From contig CM012953.1 in assembly GCA_000181795.3 (NCBI GenBank), forward strand, positions 17,146,335 through 17,210,334: DNA of 64,000 bases, read 5' to 3'. Origin of the DNA: Trichinella spiralis (taxonomy: Eukaryota; Nematoda; Enoplea; Trichinellida; Trichinellidae). The translations under genes were made by a program, and so were the position numbers. Positions 12,801-24,610 of the stretch are shown here, piece after piece. The first letter of the stretch is position 1. Each line of letters starts with the position of its first letter. Under the pieces are notes generated by a model. The model was not told the DNA's origin. It ran no database searches and was given only the letters and a program-made list of their open reading frames with translations.

Positions 12801-15043
12801 TTCAGCATGTATCGCATGACGTTTCGTTATTTGAGTGCAGTGTAGAGTAGCTTTGTCGCATACATGATTGTCAGTATTAAATTTCTAGTCAATTACATTA
12901 AGTTAATTGTATGAACAAATCTATTTAATTTATCCATTTTACGTTTTTAATAAATAAAAAACAATGACACTTCAATTTTTTTACTTATAGTTACATGTTA
13001 TCAGTTTTTGAATTTTTTTACATTATATAGCAAATTAATTATATGCTCGAACTTAATTAAGTGCGCATTTCCCTTAAGTGCACCAGATTTTGGCCTAAGA
13101 AAATTTCCTGTGGTTAATTATACGGTAAAATAATGGATAAGTACACATTTGGATAAGTGCACAACTTGGTTAAGTGTCTTATTTTGCTGAGCTCCACAGG
13201 ATTTACTGTTCGAAATATAGTCCTTACGTGCACAATAGACTCATTCCTGGCTGCTTTAAGTTTATCATCAATTATAACAACTATTGGCAGTTTGCAACGT
13301 TTATTGATCGCTAAATTAGAATAAGCACGCGTATCACAGACAATGTTAAAGCAACTACTTCTTTCCAAGGAAGTAATGGACATTTTTTGCATCAAACCCA
13401 TGTAAATGTGAATTTATTGCTCCTTTCAATTGCGCTGAATAATTTCCAACTTTGGATAAGTGCATGGAAAATGTTGCCAAATTCCATATTCACTTAATCA
13501 AGTTAGACTGTAATTATAATTCATATTTAAGGAAATTATTTTTGAAATTTTATTCACTTTTATATAATATTTGAAATTTATTATTACTTATTGATATTTT
13601 TTGAGATTAAAAGGACAATCATTTAGGTGTTCTGGAATTCTTATCTGTGGCATTTGGATTAGTTAGCATCAAAGGCAAAGAAAGCAATCGCTATTTATGC
13701 ATGAATAGTCGTGGTCGACTGTATGGTTCAGTAAGCTATATTTCATAATTTTGACAATGATTCAATTCTTACAAAAAGTGAATCAAAATTTGAAAAAAAG
13801 TTGAATATGATAATTATAAAAATGTTGTAATTAATTTAAATGAGAAAAAATGATGATGTTTTCAACTAATTTTTCAGCTGATTTACTTCTATATTCTAAT
13901 CACAGAAAGTACGGAATCATAAAAAGCATATATTTTTGTATTTTATATGTAATGTTACTGGATAATTTCATTTTTTATTTTATAAATAATACTTAAAAAT
14001 ACTGTTCTATTTAATTTGAATCAATTCATTAATAAATTTTGAGCTGCAATAAAGCGCTCACGAATTTATAGTAAAATTTTAACTTTGTTTTTATTGAGCT
14101 TTAGTTTTACTTTTGTAAATTTTTCACAGTTAAGTGTTTTTAATAGATTTTCCATAAAAAATATCACAATATATGCGATAGTGAAAAAAGAGTCTTAAGT
14201 CGTAATGAAAGCATTTTTAACATTATTCATTAAAATTGCTGAAAATGAAATAAAATTATTAGAAATTAATTTTATTATTGAATCTTTTAAAAATGTTTTT
14301 AAATAAATTAACTGCAGTAAGCAAGTTTGCAAATAATTTTTGGTGAACTTTTTATTATTCAGATTCATTTTGTGTATGCATTTATTTCAACTATAGGAAA
14401 AGGAAAATTTAAGCATATTATTTGTCAACTGAAAATAAAAATATCATTAGCAATATACGGCACGGTTTGTATTTTTAATCTGTTATATAAAATGTTGAAA
14501 TATTATTGTGATGAAGATTGCTTTTGGTTTCATTGTTTAAATAAATAAAAATTGAATATGAAATTGTTTCAGGTGAATCATTCAACAGAGTGCATATTTA
14601 TGGAAAAAATGCTCGAAAATTATTATAATACATATACATCATGTCGTTATTCAAGACGCCGGAGGAAATGGTTTGTTGCGTTGAATAAACGTGGCCGGCC
14701 AAGGCGTGGCAATCGTTCTCGGAACAAGCAAAAATATGCTCAGTTCTTAGTGCTTCATCTGGACGACGAAGATTTCAAAGGACACCGTCGACACAAATTG
14801 CTCACCAACAGTCCGTTTGGGTTGGACAGTTTCACGCAGAAGTGGAGAAGTGAAAAATTTTCCTCCTTGCCCACCGGTGGACGACCGTGGCGCCGAATGT
14901 ACCACAGGCGAACTATTAACAAGCAACAAGTGGACAGAAATGCCAGCAGGTCTACAGTATCGATTGCCAATTTTGAATTGAAGAAATCGCACCAATTTTC
15001 AAAGGCCCATTTTCTGAACTCTGCTCTAATTGGGTACAGATGA
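6854..15043 (+). CDS. Fibroblast growth factor, FGF9/16/20-like
   Basis: Secreted ligand for FGF receptors. Three coding exons: 6,854-7,319, 13,627-13,730 and 14,573-15,043; phases 1 and 0; 346 residues. Exon 1 ends with LYCRTGFHL and [14 protein letters not shown], the first FGF strands. Exon 2 has [16 protein letters not shown] and [14 protein letters not shown]. Exon 3 has [18 protein letters not shown] and [14 protein letters not shown], the receptor and heparin face. Exon 2 is 104 nt, the size usual for the middle coding exon of animal FGFs. The core lies at about residues 122-255; a basic 90-residue tail without known domains follows. A hydrophobic stretch near residues 28-48 may be an internal, uncleaved signal as in FGF9. 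The first ATG of the frame was chosen; 6,974 is an alternative. LET-756 is the likely nematode counterpart, but EGL-17 cannot be excluded by eye. Confidence 0.9.
7320..13626 (+). other. FGF intron 1 (6.3 kb)
   Basis: Mostly AT-rich filler. Three patches are richer in G+C than the rest: about 7,540-7,930, 9,300-10,020 and 11,990-12,330. Each carries open frames of 60-100 codons (for example minus 9,753-10,013), none with a recognisable family or paired splice sites. They may be enhancers, old element pieces or unmodelled exons. A pogo-like short element sits at 13,044-13,510. Confidence 0.5.
13044..13510. mobile_element. Short pogo/Tigger-type element with TA target site
   Basis: A 467-bp unit bounded by imperfect inverted repeats. 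The left end reads TGCTCGAACTTAATTAAGTG. The right end, read on the other strand, is CAGTCTAACTTGATTAAGTG. Both are flanked by TA, the target duplication of the Tc1/mariner/pogo group. Motifs like GGATAAGTGCA recur inside both arms. A 95-codon minus frame lies inside but I could not match it to a transposase, so this is probably a non-autonomous copy. It sits just before FGF exon 2. Confidence 0.6.
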
Positions 15044-17969
15044 AGCAGGGATACCATACCGGTGAGAAATTCGCCTTCAACATCTATGATGTAAGCCATG
15101 TCGAGGCGAAGCATGTGATACGTAGCAGTGTTACCGGACGTTGTGTTTATTAGTTGGCTGGTCCACACAATAACTGACGTTCTTTTCAGAAATCAGAAAA
15201 AGCAAAAAATGAATGAATGAAAAGAAATCTTCCCGGTGTTGTGATTTTAAAAGTTTATCAATTTATTGTTTCTATGACCGATGTGCATCGATGCATTTTA
15301 TAATTTCTTTTAATAAGCGTTTAACAGTTCTAACAAACGTTCCTTAATCGTTCACTTCCTGTTGACCGTCGGCTAACTAGCTAGTGCTGCTTTTTGCACA
15401 AGGCGCGGAGCTTAAAGGTCAGTTTATTTATTATTTAGTGGTCTCGAATGACTGCCTTCAATTTTCTTTGGTTTTCCTTTGCAATATATCTATATTTGGT
15501 CCGATGACGACATTCTGCCATTAATTCTTTTTTGGACATGAACATGTGTTCAATCATAAATCATCATCTGTTTTTCTATGCAATTTGAAACGTTGTTGCT
15601 TGCGATTCTTCTCTTGCATCACTTTTTGAAATGTCTGTTTTGCAAACAGGCAAAGCATATTTTTTAATGCTAAAAAAGATTAACACATTTTATATTGTAA
15701 AAATGTTTCCACCCATACCTCTCTGTTCAAGAGTGTTAATTACTTCGGTAAAGTCACCAATTTTGTAAAAACTTTTAATGCTTTAAGTATATGTTTTTTA
15801 AGCAATCTCGTTGTCAACTTCATTTATTACTACTTTAATTTGTTTTTTACTGTCTTTATTATTTTTTCATATTTTTTCTAATGAACGAACAACTGGATGG
15901 ATGCCTGTTACGATATGAGAATGAGTCATTGAAGAAGAAAACATTCCATTGATTATGTAACGGATTTTTGCTATCCAAATTTATATATTTGCTTGTTAGC
16001 GTTTTTGTTGCAATTTGCGTCGTCTTAATTTGATGCCAAATAAAGAAAACGAAGAAAAAGAAGAAGTCATCTTTTGCTTTCTATTGCTGAAACTTTTTTG
16101 AAGCATTCTTTTAGATTGACAACTTTAAACAACTATTACAAGAAATGGAAAATCTATTTTCATCCATTTTTTAAGCTTTTACAGAAACGGTCAGAAATTT
16201 TTAAAATATTCTTATATTTTTTTTATTTTTTAATGATAAATTTAATCAAAAAACATTAATATTTTACTGTATATGCCCAGCAATACAGTATGTATAGCGG
16301 AGTTGACGTTTTCACCATCAAATAAATAGATTTCTTTAAAGCACCAGCTAATCCACAATAGCTTTTGCAATATGCTTTTTCTTTTTCCTAATAAATAATT
16401 TAGATCATTATAATAAATCACAACCAGTAATTTGCATAAATGAAAATGTCTTTTGTTCATAAAATTTACAAAGTATATTTTATCCTTTGAAATCATGTCG
16501 AAACGTAACAGCACAACATATAAACAAGCAGCTGTTTAATCTGTATATGAATCATTTCTATTTAAAATAAAGATGATTTATGAAATGATATACGTTGATA
16601 CGGAAAATGTATAAGTCAGTCATTTGCTTATTAATTGCATCTGAAAAACAACCTGTACTTTTTCACTTTTCAGCCTATTCACGAGCTAAATTGCTGATTA
16701 ATAAATTAATTACTGAATAAATATAATGTGGAAATAAAAATGAAATGTATTTAAAGAGTGTAACAGCAGCAGTACAATATAATGTAGTGTTTATAGTTTG
16801 ATAAAACGTGGAATTTCGAAACTTTTCAACCAAGTAAGCATTTAAACTCTGATAATTTAAAAAAGCGGATGTCATAAAGTAAATGTAGCAATATAAGGTT
16901 AAATTTACTTTATAAATATATAGAATAATAAATTAAATATATTTCAATGAACAACAATGAGTATTTTTATGGGCTATTTATTAATTATAAAAAGCAGGAC
17001 TTTCTTTTATTTAAAATAATAATCATGGTTTAAAAGTAATTAGTAATAATTGATTACAATGCCTAATAAAAATACAAAGTTTACTTAGATAAACAGAACT
17101 GTTTTGCTCAAGCTGTTTTACATTAAAAAGCAATAAAACACTGGCAATTATTAATAATTAAATAATACGACGGCGATAAAGTACCATTGTTGAAAGAACA
17201 AAATTATTGTTCTAAAATGATTTATTTCTTGTGACAAACATTTCTATTTTAAGTTTTATTAAAAGAAATTTCTGATTTAACGATTTAATCATTGCAAACG
17301 TTTTTTAAATTGCTATTCAGATTATTGCCAAATGAATTGTTATTAATAATGACCAGGTTGTTGAAAAATGCATTCCAATTAAAATACCAAACGCTCATTG
17401 CATCGAAGCATGCACACAACTGAAAATTTGCACCATATTATATTTTAATAACTTTCTAATTGAATTACATTTCGGAAACAAATTCAATATAGTAAAAAAG
17501 GTTTTAAATCATTATAGTACACAATTAAAAAAAACTTATAACTTTTTGAATCAAACATTTAAGCACTTGCTTAAACAATACAAACAGATAAAAATAACGA
17601 TGAATAATAAATAAAATAAAAATTATCAACGGCTAACACTTTATTTAAATATGCTTAACTAAGAATAAACATTTTTTGCTATGACAAAAAATTTCTGCTA
17701 TCATACTAGCATAGATTACATATAGATGTGAAGCCCAAGTGCTTATCTTACAGTACGTCTTGTAATTTTCAGCATACAACTTGATTGTAAACCAAATTAA
17801 AATGACAAAGATGTTGTTGATATGTCAAAGTCATTTAAGTCATACGTCTAAAACTTAATTATAGATCTGATAAATTTAAAACCAAAAGTAAATAAACTGA
17901 TTGCACTAATATTTAAAGTAAATTCTTAAAATGTAGAGCGGAAAATTTCAAAACACAGAATCGTGAAAT
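15044..17969. other. Intergenic DNA, FGF 3' side
   Basis: The first 400 bases are moderately GC-rich and probably include the FGF 3' untranslated region. The rest is AT-rich with only low-complexity frames. Nothing else was recognised. Confidence 0.5.
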
Positions 17970-18730
17970 ATGTACTTTAAATTTCACCTTCTTCTGGTTC
18001 TTTCTGTTGCTGCTTTCTGCATTCAACTACACAAGAAGAGTAAGTAATTGATTAACTAATCTTACAGAATGGATAAAAATCACAAATTCAGTTTGTTGGT
18101 TCTTTTCTTCTTAATTAATCCGTTCTAATAAAATCTTTTATTTGAGAAATAAGAACTTAAAATAACGGTCTCATTTACAGAATGTCGCGTGCATACTGAT
18201 TGTACTGGTCAGCAGATGTGTGTAGAAGGTAGCTGCTTACCCTCAGAACCAGCAGGAGGATTGTGTTCGAAAGACAATGACTGCCTTTTGTCAAAGGGGC
18301 AGGCTTGTCGTTATGGAATCTGCATGATACCATCAGGTAATTCTGCTTTAGACTTCATACATTTTAATATTTTTCATTTCAAATTGATATGATTGCCAGT
18401 ATAAAAAACAATCAATGAGGAAAAGATACGTCATTAAATTTACTTCAGAAAATTACAAGCAGAATTTTGCATATACTCATGTTTTCAGAACCTCCAAAGG
18501 AATGCATTAAACATACTGATTGCAAAGGACAGACAATATGTGTAAATTACAAATGCAAACCGGCAGTCCCAACTGGCTTTTCATGCTTTGGAACAGGAAT
18601 ATGTCCATACTGTGGAGCATGCAAATTTGACATATGTTGGACAGAGTTACCAACAGTTGATAAAAAGCCAATGAAAGATGTTGAAAATATAATCACATCA
18701 AAATCAAAAATTCTAAACGTAACGTCCTAA
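17970..18730 (+). CDS. Small secreted cysteine-rich protein, two EB-like units
   Basis: Three exons: 17,970-18,039, 18,181-18,336 and 18,489-18,730, both introns phase 1; 155 residues. The N-terminus is a classical signal peptide (MYFKFHLLLVLSVAAFCIQ). Exons 2 and 3 each begin with the same unit: C, HTDC, TGQ or KGQ, then C-V and C. This spacing resembles nematode EB-type modules, and the one-unit-per-exon layout suggests exon duplication. Exon 2 carries eight cysteines and exon 3 nine. The C-terminal 30 residues are Lys/Ser-rich without cysteine. The protein is predicted to be exported; target and function are unknown. A protease-inhibitor-like or cuticle/secretome role would be guesswork. 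Confidence 0.8.
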
Positions 18731-19300
18731 AAATATTGAACTTCATTTTATTCGGTTATTACATAAGCATTATTCATGTTAAACGTTAAAAGTTATAATA
18801 CTGCCAGTATTAAAATTACAAAAAGCAATTCAACTTTGTAGAGAATTCAGCATACACAGTATTCTGCGTAAAATATTTTTTCAAATAATTATTCCAAGTC
18901 TCTATTTTACAGCTCATTTGTATTTTGAAATATTCTATATGCTCTTCCAAGAGGAAGGAAATTATAAAATTTTTGCGACACATCTACACTTTTTACTTGA
19001 TTCCATATGGACGCTGTTACTATTCAGACGTTCCGCAATTTCAGCACATTTATAACGCCAAGCAAACCTTGTTCTTAAATAACAAAAGTACAAACAGGAA
19101 AATAAAGTAAAAGATACACGAATACAATGAAGGCTAGCCACTACGAAATTTACAATTCATCCATATTTCTTCTATATTGTCGTCACCACTACCACTGCAG
19201 AAACAGCAGACCTTGATAACGTAGAACACAAAAACATATGCGCGAACATAAATAAACGCCAAGATGACAGACAACTCAAGCACTGCAGTGGTGTATGAAG
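18731..19300. other. Intergenic DNA
   Basis: Downstream flank of the cysteine-rich gene. A 61-codon plus frame at 18,925-19,110 has no recognisable features. Nothing else seen. Confidence 0.4.
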
Positions 19301-19319
19301 AGTCGAGTGGTTTCCTGTG

Positions 19320-19770
19320 CCACACATAAAAAATTATCGAAAGTTGTTTCCTCCTTTTCTACATTTCTTCAAAAATTCACCAATATGGCTCCGCATCTAT
19401 TTCCAAATCACGCTTAAACTTAATCCAGCGAACCATATCTGAGTCCGTTTTAAAATTTTTTTCTTCTACTGCTTAAATGTATGCAGAATTTCCGCAACTC
19501 ATTTCAAAGTTAATTTGTCAGTTACATTAGTAGCATCATCTTCATAGGAGTCTTTTTCTTCATCAGTGGACGCAGTCATTTTTACAAGATCTTCATCTGT
19601 AAGTTCACTCGTGTGCGATTCACTTAATTCCATTACTTCTAATTTTTGTAAGTCTTTCAAACTTTTGTTATCCACATGATGTGTCAACGTGACAGTCATA
19701 TTCACTGCAAGTACCTCTCCATCGGCAGGAAAAAACGTAGTTTTTGTTTCTACGCAATCTAGCTACAGAT
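19320..19770 (-). pseudogene. Tigger/pogo-like transposase, C-terminal remnant
   Basis: On the minus strand the frame 19,705-19,499 reads an acidic stretch (ELTDEDLVKMTAS, EEKDSYEDD) followed by DKLTLK. Past an in-frame stop come AEILHTF and then, in shifted frames, a segment resembling the tail of Tigger transposases (a run around VRW-KFKRDLE, then KRRKQLSI). The order of acidic linker, small helical repeat and basic end is that of Tigger C-termini. No catalytic core is present and at least three breaks are visible, so it is a dead fragment. The match is by memory of the family and only moderately secure. Confidence 0.45.
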
Positions 19771-20038
19771 TAACTGTCTCAGCTTTCAATTTCCTAACGG
19801 ATTTGTTAACCGTTTAAAGGCTAAATTAAGTTCCTCTTGGCTGAGGGTCTCAATGCTTTAAAAATGGCTTAATTAGAAGGATATGAGGTACCTATGATAG
19901 ATAATACGACCTCATTCTGATTGAGAAAATGCACTTTTCTGGCATGTTAAAAAAGGGTACATTGGCATTCTGACTAATCAATTTTCAAAATAATATTCAA
20001 GATTACATATTTTACATCATACTGTATGTAATACAAAT

Positions 20039-20915
20039 GGCGTAGACCCTGAGTATTCATCAAAGACATGCCGCTTCACACTTTGATTGGTTGTATATTT
20101 TGCGTAGGACTGTGATTGGTTTTGAATTTTATTGGTTTACACGGCGGCTAAATTTCATTAGATGCTGTTGCAATGAATTTTACTCGCTGTTGGGAATCTC
20201 AATTTTACTGGTTGTCATTTTCATGCATTCTATTTGTCAAATTTTGGTTTCTTTTTAATGGTCACTTTTTTATTCTAAGCTTTACTGTTTATCTTCTATA
20301 TGTATATTAGTAGTAGCTAAATTATACATTTAAAAGCTGACTAGCACCTTAAAATTATAAGTTTATTAACAAATTTGCTTGTGGTTTCATTTTTGTTCAT
20401 AATTATATCCATAGAACTGCTGATCAGATCTAAGAAATTCGCTTTACTTTAATTTAAACTGACTTGGTTTATTGCGTGTATAATATTGAGCATTTTAAAG
20501 GCCTTGTTCAGAAGTTTGCTTCCTATTAATTTGTTTCTTAATTTGATGAAGCTAAACATAAGTTTAAATTAAAGTATAAATTGAATTTAGAAGTTATGGA
20601 TGCTATTAGTAAGAAAGATCACGTGCATTCACCATTTCACTGAATTTCATTAAATAATTAATTATAATTAATTTTACCACATAAATATAAAATAGTAAAG
20701 CTTTGAATATCAGAAAACTGACCATTGAAATGAAATCAAAATTTGACAAATAGCACGCATTACAATGACAACCAGTAAAAATTTAGGTTTGCGACAACGA
20801 ATAAAACTCATCGCAACAGCAACTAATGAAATTTAGCCGGCATGAAAACCAATGAAATTTAAGGCCAATCAAACGTTGAGTGGCATGCCTTTGAAGTACA
20901 CTCGGGTAGTATACC
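20039..20915. mobile_element. Foldback/MITE element with ~200-bp inverted repeats
   Basis: The left arm (20,039-20,264) and the right arm (20,719-20,915) are imperfect inverted repeats. Shared blocks include AAAGACATGCC / AAAGGCATGCC, CGGCTAAATTTCATTAG, TTTACTGGTTGTCATT and TATTTGTCAAATTTTG. The left arm has about 29 extra bases, apparently a repeat of a CTTTGATTGG-like unit. The 450-bp centre has no coding frame. No transposase is encoded, and the target duplication is unclear, so I cannot assign a superfamily. Confidence 0.7.
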
Positions 20916-21380
20916 AATGCAAATTTAATTATACCATAGAAAGTTAAAGAAAAAATTATGCTAAACCGTGATAAGACGGAAAGCAATTTCGGTGTAGTCC
21001 GTTTTTGCAATGAACACCTTCATTCCTACAGTTTCTTTGGCAGACTACACATTGTCCTTTGCACATGATTGGAAGAAATGCCATGCGATGTCCGGAGGCT
21101 CATTCATGTGTCCGGGCCTTGGGTGGCTTCTTACCATTAGCCTTGTGTGCAATAAGTTGATGATGATTTCACGGTGGAACTTTATGTGCACTATTCATGT
21201 TGCTGGTTGCCATGTCACTTATTGAATGTAAAACTAATATATCCAGCATCAGTAAAATAAATAAAATTGTATTTATTTATCAAAATTATGAGGTTTGTTT
21301 GTTTGATCAAATCTTTATTTAGAGTAAACTTGCTCATTAATCACTCAATTGCCATTCAATGTTCAGCATTAAATGTTAAC

Positions 21381-23330
21381 ATGTCGTATAGTAAAAGGTA
21401 TTTGATCACATGCATTAGATGGATTTTAATTTTATGGGCTAATTTTCCCAATATTTCGCAAGCAACATCAAAATGCCAAAATGCAGCGGGAGCTGGTGAT
21501 GCAGACTGGTATGAGCTGATTTTAAATTACATTAAAAAAGATATTCCATGATTTTATAATTGGTAACGTTTTTACATATAACAGTTCATGTTATAAGCAT
21601 ACATTTTCTGTAAGATAGCAAATGCACTTTAAACATTTAAATTAATAAATCAAAGTATTTTGAGCTTGTGCAATTAATGAAATAATGCATATAATTATTT
21701 GAACGTATTTTAAGGGCCATTTTATATAAAGCTCCTGCACAACCCAACGGAAAGATACTGCATGCAGGTGCTGCTGGTGGAAACTGGGCAAATAGCCCAC
21801 AACCTATAACTAGAAATAATGGTCATTCATTTGCCAAAGCTCTGGAACATGTCATTGCAGCAAATGCAGATAACAAATTCATTTCATACAACAATCATCC
21901 GCCAGATGTTCCAAAAGTCAGAACAAAATCAAACAGTAAAGGTAACAAGAGGGGAACTTTGACATATAATGGAACGTTCTGTACAGCATATACAACATTT
22001 AGGTGTATTAATGATGGATATAACTGCCGCTGATTCTGCATCATGGATTGTTCATACAGTACCAGGATTTCCAAAAGCACGAACAGAATACTTATTTCCT
22101 CCTGCAGAAGTTCAGAAAGGCCATCTATTGATTTGCTTAACAATTAAGGAAGACCAAATTGATACAATTGGTAAATGTTAGAATACGATAATTAACTTAA
22201 TAATGCAAACATCATGAGACTATCTTAATTTTTTGAAAATAACAAGTATTTATGAAATGCTTATTATCAATGGATTTATGAAGAGTCATAAAAATACTTT
22301 TTAGCCATGACACTGAGAATTGCAACTCCATTAATATACTACAATGACATACCAAATGCGCAGATGAATTCTCGACCAAATTTGAGAAAGCTGGTTTTTG
22401 GTGAATCAAGAATCCTACCACCTTTAGCAGTAATAAAGGACACTTCAACTGCAACTGCTCCAGGTTTGAAAGTGACAATTTACAGCAAAGGTGAAAAATC
22501 AAGATATGGTAAATCAGCTTTGCTTTAATTTAATGAATTAACTATTTTAATTATTAAGATCTCACCGTAAATTTTCATCATCAACATTTATATATTATAA
22601 AAAACTAAATTTTCAAATTATCATAAAGCCTGTTTAAAATAAAGGCTTTTGCTGAGGCTAACAGTTTGAAACCTTACAGTGAATAATAGCTTTGTGACAT
22701 TATGGTAAAAACTAATTTTTAGAAAGGTAACCAAAGTTCACAAATCATGCAAAACTTAATGGAACGTTGATGTTCAAGAAATTTTAATGAACTTTTATTG
22801 TTATTTATTTATAAAACGTATAGATATAATACAATTAATAAAAGTGATTGATTAAATCAGCAATAAATTTAAAATTTAATCATAAATTGATGAAAATGAA
22901 ATTATAGTTTTAATTTTATTTATTTGAAAAAATGACTAAAACAATTTTTTAGAGATTTACCGGAAAATACTCCTGAAAAAATTGAAGTCTACAGTTAAAG
23001 TTTGGACAGCTAGAGATAACAAATTGAAAAGTGACTGTAGAATCTCTGGGAGAAATATAAGATTAGTAACAAGTCCTATATCTGTAAACGGTGATCAAAG
23101 TACACTTGAAAATGATGTTTCTCAGTGGTTAGTCACTGAAACAGGAAATAAATTCTGTGCTGTTGACAAACCTTATCAAGTAAATTTATATTCTTTACAA
23201 AGCAGTTATTTAAAAAATATTTATTTAGAAAAGTCAAGCAATGGAACCTGCAATGGCAGTATGTATTGATGATGCCAGCATTTCTGCTCGTTTCAAAGAA
23301 ATTGCACAGAATGTGGAAAACTGCTCATGA
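21381..23330 (+). CDS. DNase II-like secreted protein, catalytic histidines lost
   Basis: Six exons: 21,381-21,508, 21,715-21,941, 22,003-22,170, 22,305-22,508, 22,953-23,179, 23,229-23,330. The total of 1,056 nt closes in frame; 351 residues, normal for DNase II. Signal peptide at 1-28, then CQNAAG and DWAILYKAP, KGVLMMD, WIVHTVPGFP, IYRKILLKKLKS, KPYQ and a family-typical end (AMAVCIDDASIS, FKEIAQNVENC). Active DNase II uses two HxK motifs (HTKG and HSKW in the human enzyme). Here they read N116-S-K118 and V298-S-Q300, so both histidines and one lysine are gone while fold-defining residues remain. I infer an exported pseudoenzyme, not a pseudogene, because six exons are intact. Related families are expanded in Trichinella secretions. 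The 61-bp intron 2 is the shortest. A poly(A) signal AATAAA lies at 23,445. Confidence 0.85.
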
Positions 23331-23713
23331 AATTGCTTTTTGTGGTTTTGATGAATGGATTGCAGCATTTATAATAGAACTCTTTTGGCATTGTAAAAAT
23401 TCTTGCACACTAGGCTAGAGGGAATTTCTTATAAACACATCATTAATAAACAGTTCAAGACACTTTATCAGCAAATATTTTAAAGTGAACTGAGATTCGA
23501 TTTCTTATTATTCATTGCGCTCTATCTTCTCACCATTAATCCACAGTGCATAGTACAGTAAATAAATGAAATTTTAATTATATGTCCATCATATCAGCAG
23601 GTTCCTACTGCAGATTTATCTGCCTTTTCCCTGTATAAACACTTCCTAGCAAAATTATTTACTATACAAAATGATTCAACTGTTGAAATTAATTCAGTGA
23701 TGAGCATTTGTAT

Positions 23714-24610
23714 CAGTGATTTCCAAAGTTGGCGATATCACCCCCTTGGGGGCGGTGGACGGCTGCAAGAGAGCGCTGGAAAATTGTACTGGTGCGGGGT
23801 GTACTGGTGGTGCATTGCATGATTCACCAATAACATATCAACTTTCTCAACGTTTGCATCGCTCTTTGGGATACGTCATTACAACAGTAAGCAAAATCAG
23901 AAGCATTTCTTGCAATGGCAGATTATTCAGCCAGATGTACGAACAGAATGACGAAGAATTCAATCGCCTGTTGATGCACACTGGAGTCCGGTGGTTGTTG
24001 AAAGGTGCTTGTTTAAGTCGTTTTTGTGATCTTTTTGAAACGATTTTGGAATTCTTTGATAACAAAGAACCTTCATTGAGAGAGCTTGGAAAAGTTCAAA
24101 AGTGACATAGCCTATATGGCTTATTTTTTTCATGTTTAATGAAATTAATCTGCAACTGCAAGGAATCGAACATAATGAAATCAGGACGAGATCTGTCATA
24201 TCACAATTCGCATCAAAGCTGGCTTTGTTCAAACGCAACTTCGGGCGTAGAGAATTTTACCAATTTTAAAGCTTTGCTGCAATCAGGAAAAGGAAACGAT
24301 GATGGCATTCAAGTCTATTGTGATCATTTAGTTGTGCTAAAAAAGGGCATGCAAGAAAAATTTCAAGATAATCTCACAATGAAGATTCCATATGCATCAT
24401 GCGCAAACTTTCTACACTCAGCGATACTTACTTGAAGGGAACAAATAAAAACGGCAGCTTTTCAATGAATATAAATTTGCACATTTGTCAAGTGAACAAA
24501 CTGTTTTCTAAACAATTAAGAGGCATCATTTTAAACTCCATATTGTTTGTTATCAGCATGGCCAAGACTTATTTATGCATGATCACATTTACTCCAAAAG
24601 TTTTGCAATA
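23714..24610 (+). pseudogene. hAT (ZBED5/SCAND3-like) transposon remnant
   Basis: The left end CAGTGATTTCCAAAG at 23,714 followed by GGCGATATCACCCCCTTGGG is a typical hAT terminal sequence. Within 150 bases it passes into the C-terminal half of a hAT transposase: KIRSISCNGRLF, LMHTGVRWLLKGACL and FFDNKEPSLRELGK, then after a frameshift a piece like the INLQLQG block. The N-terminal half is absent, so the copy has a large internal deletion and later breaks. The 8-bp target candidate ATTTGTAT precedes the end; I did not find the right end. It lies 380 bp after the DNase II-like gene. Confidence 0.7.

Noticed and set aside
13114-13401. 95-codon minus frame inside the pogo-like element
   Set aside because: I could not match it to a transposase helix-turn-helix or catalytic motif; treated as chance.
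14755-15168. 137-codon minus frame
   Set aside because: Antisense to FGF exon 3, whose homology is clear; no family resemblance of its own.
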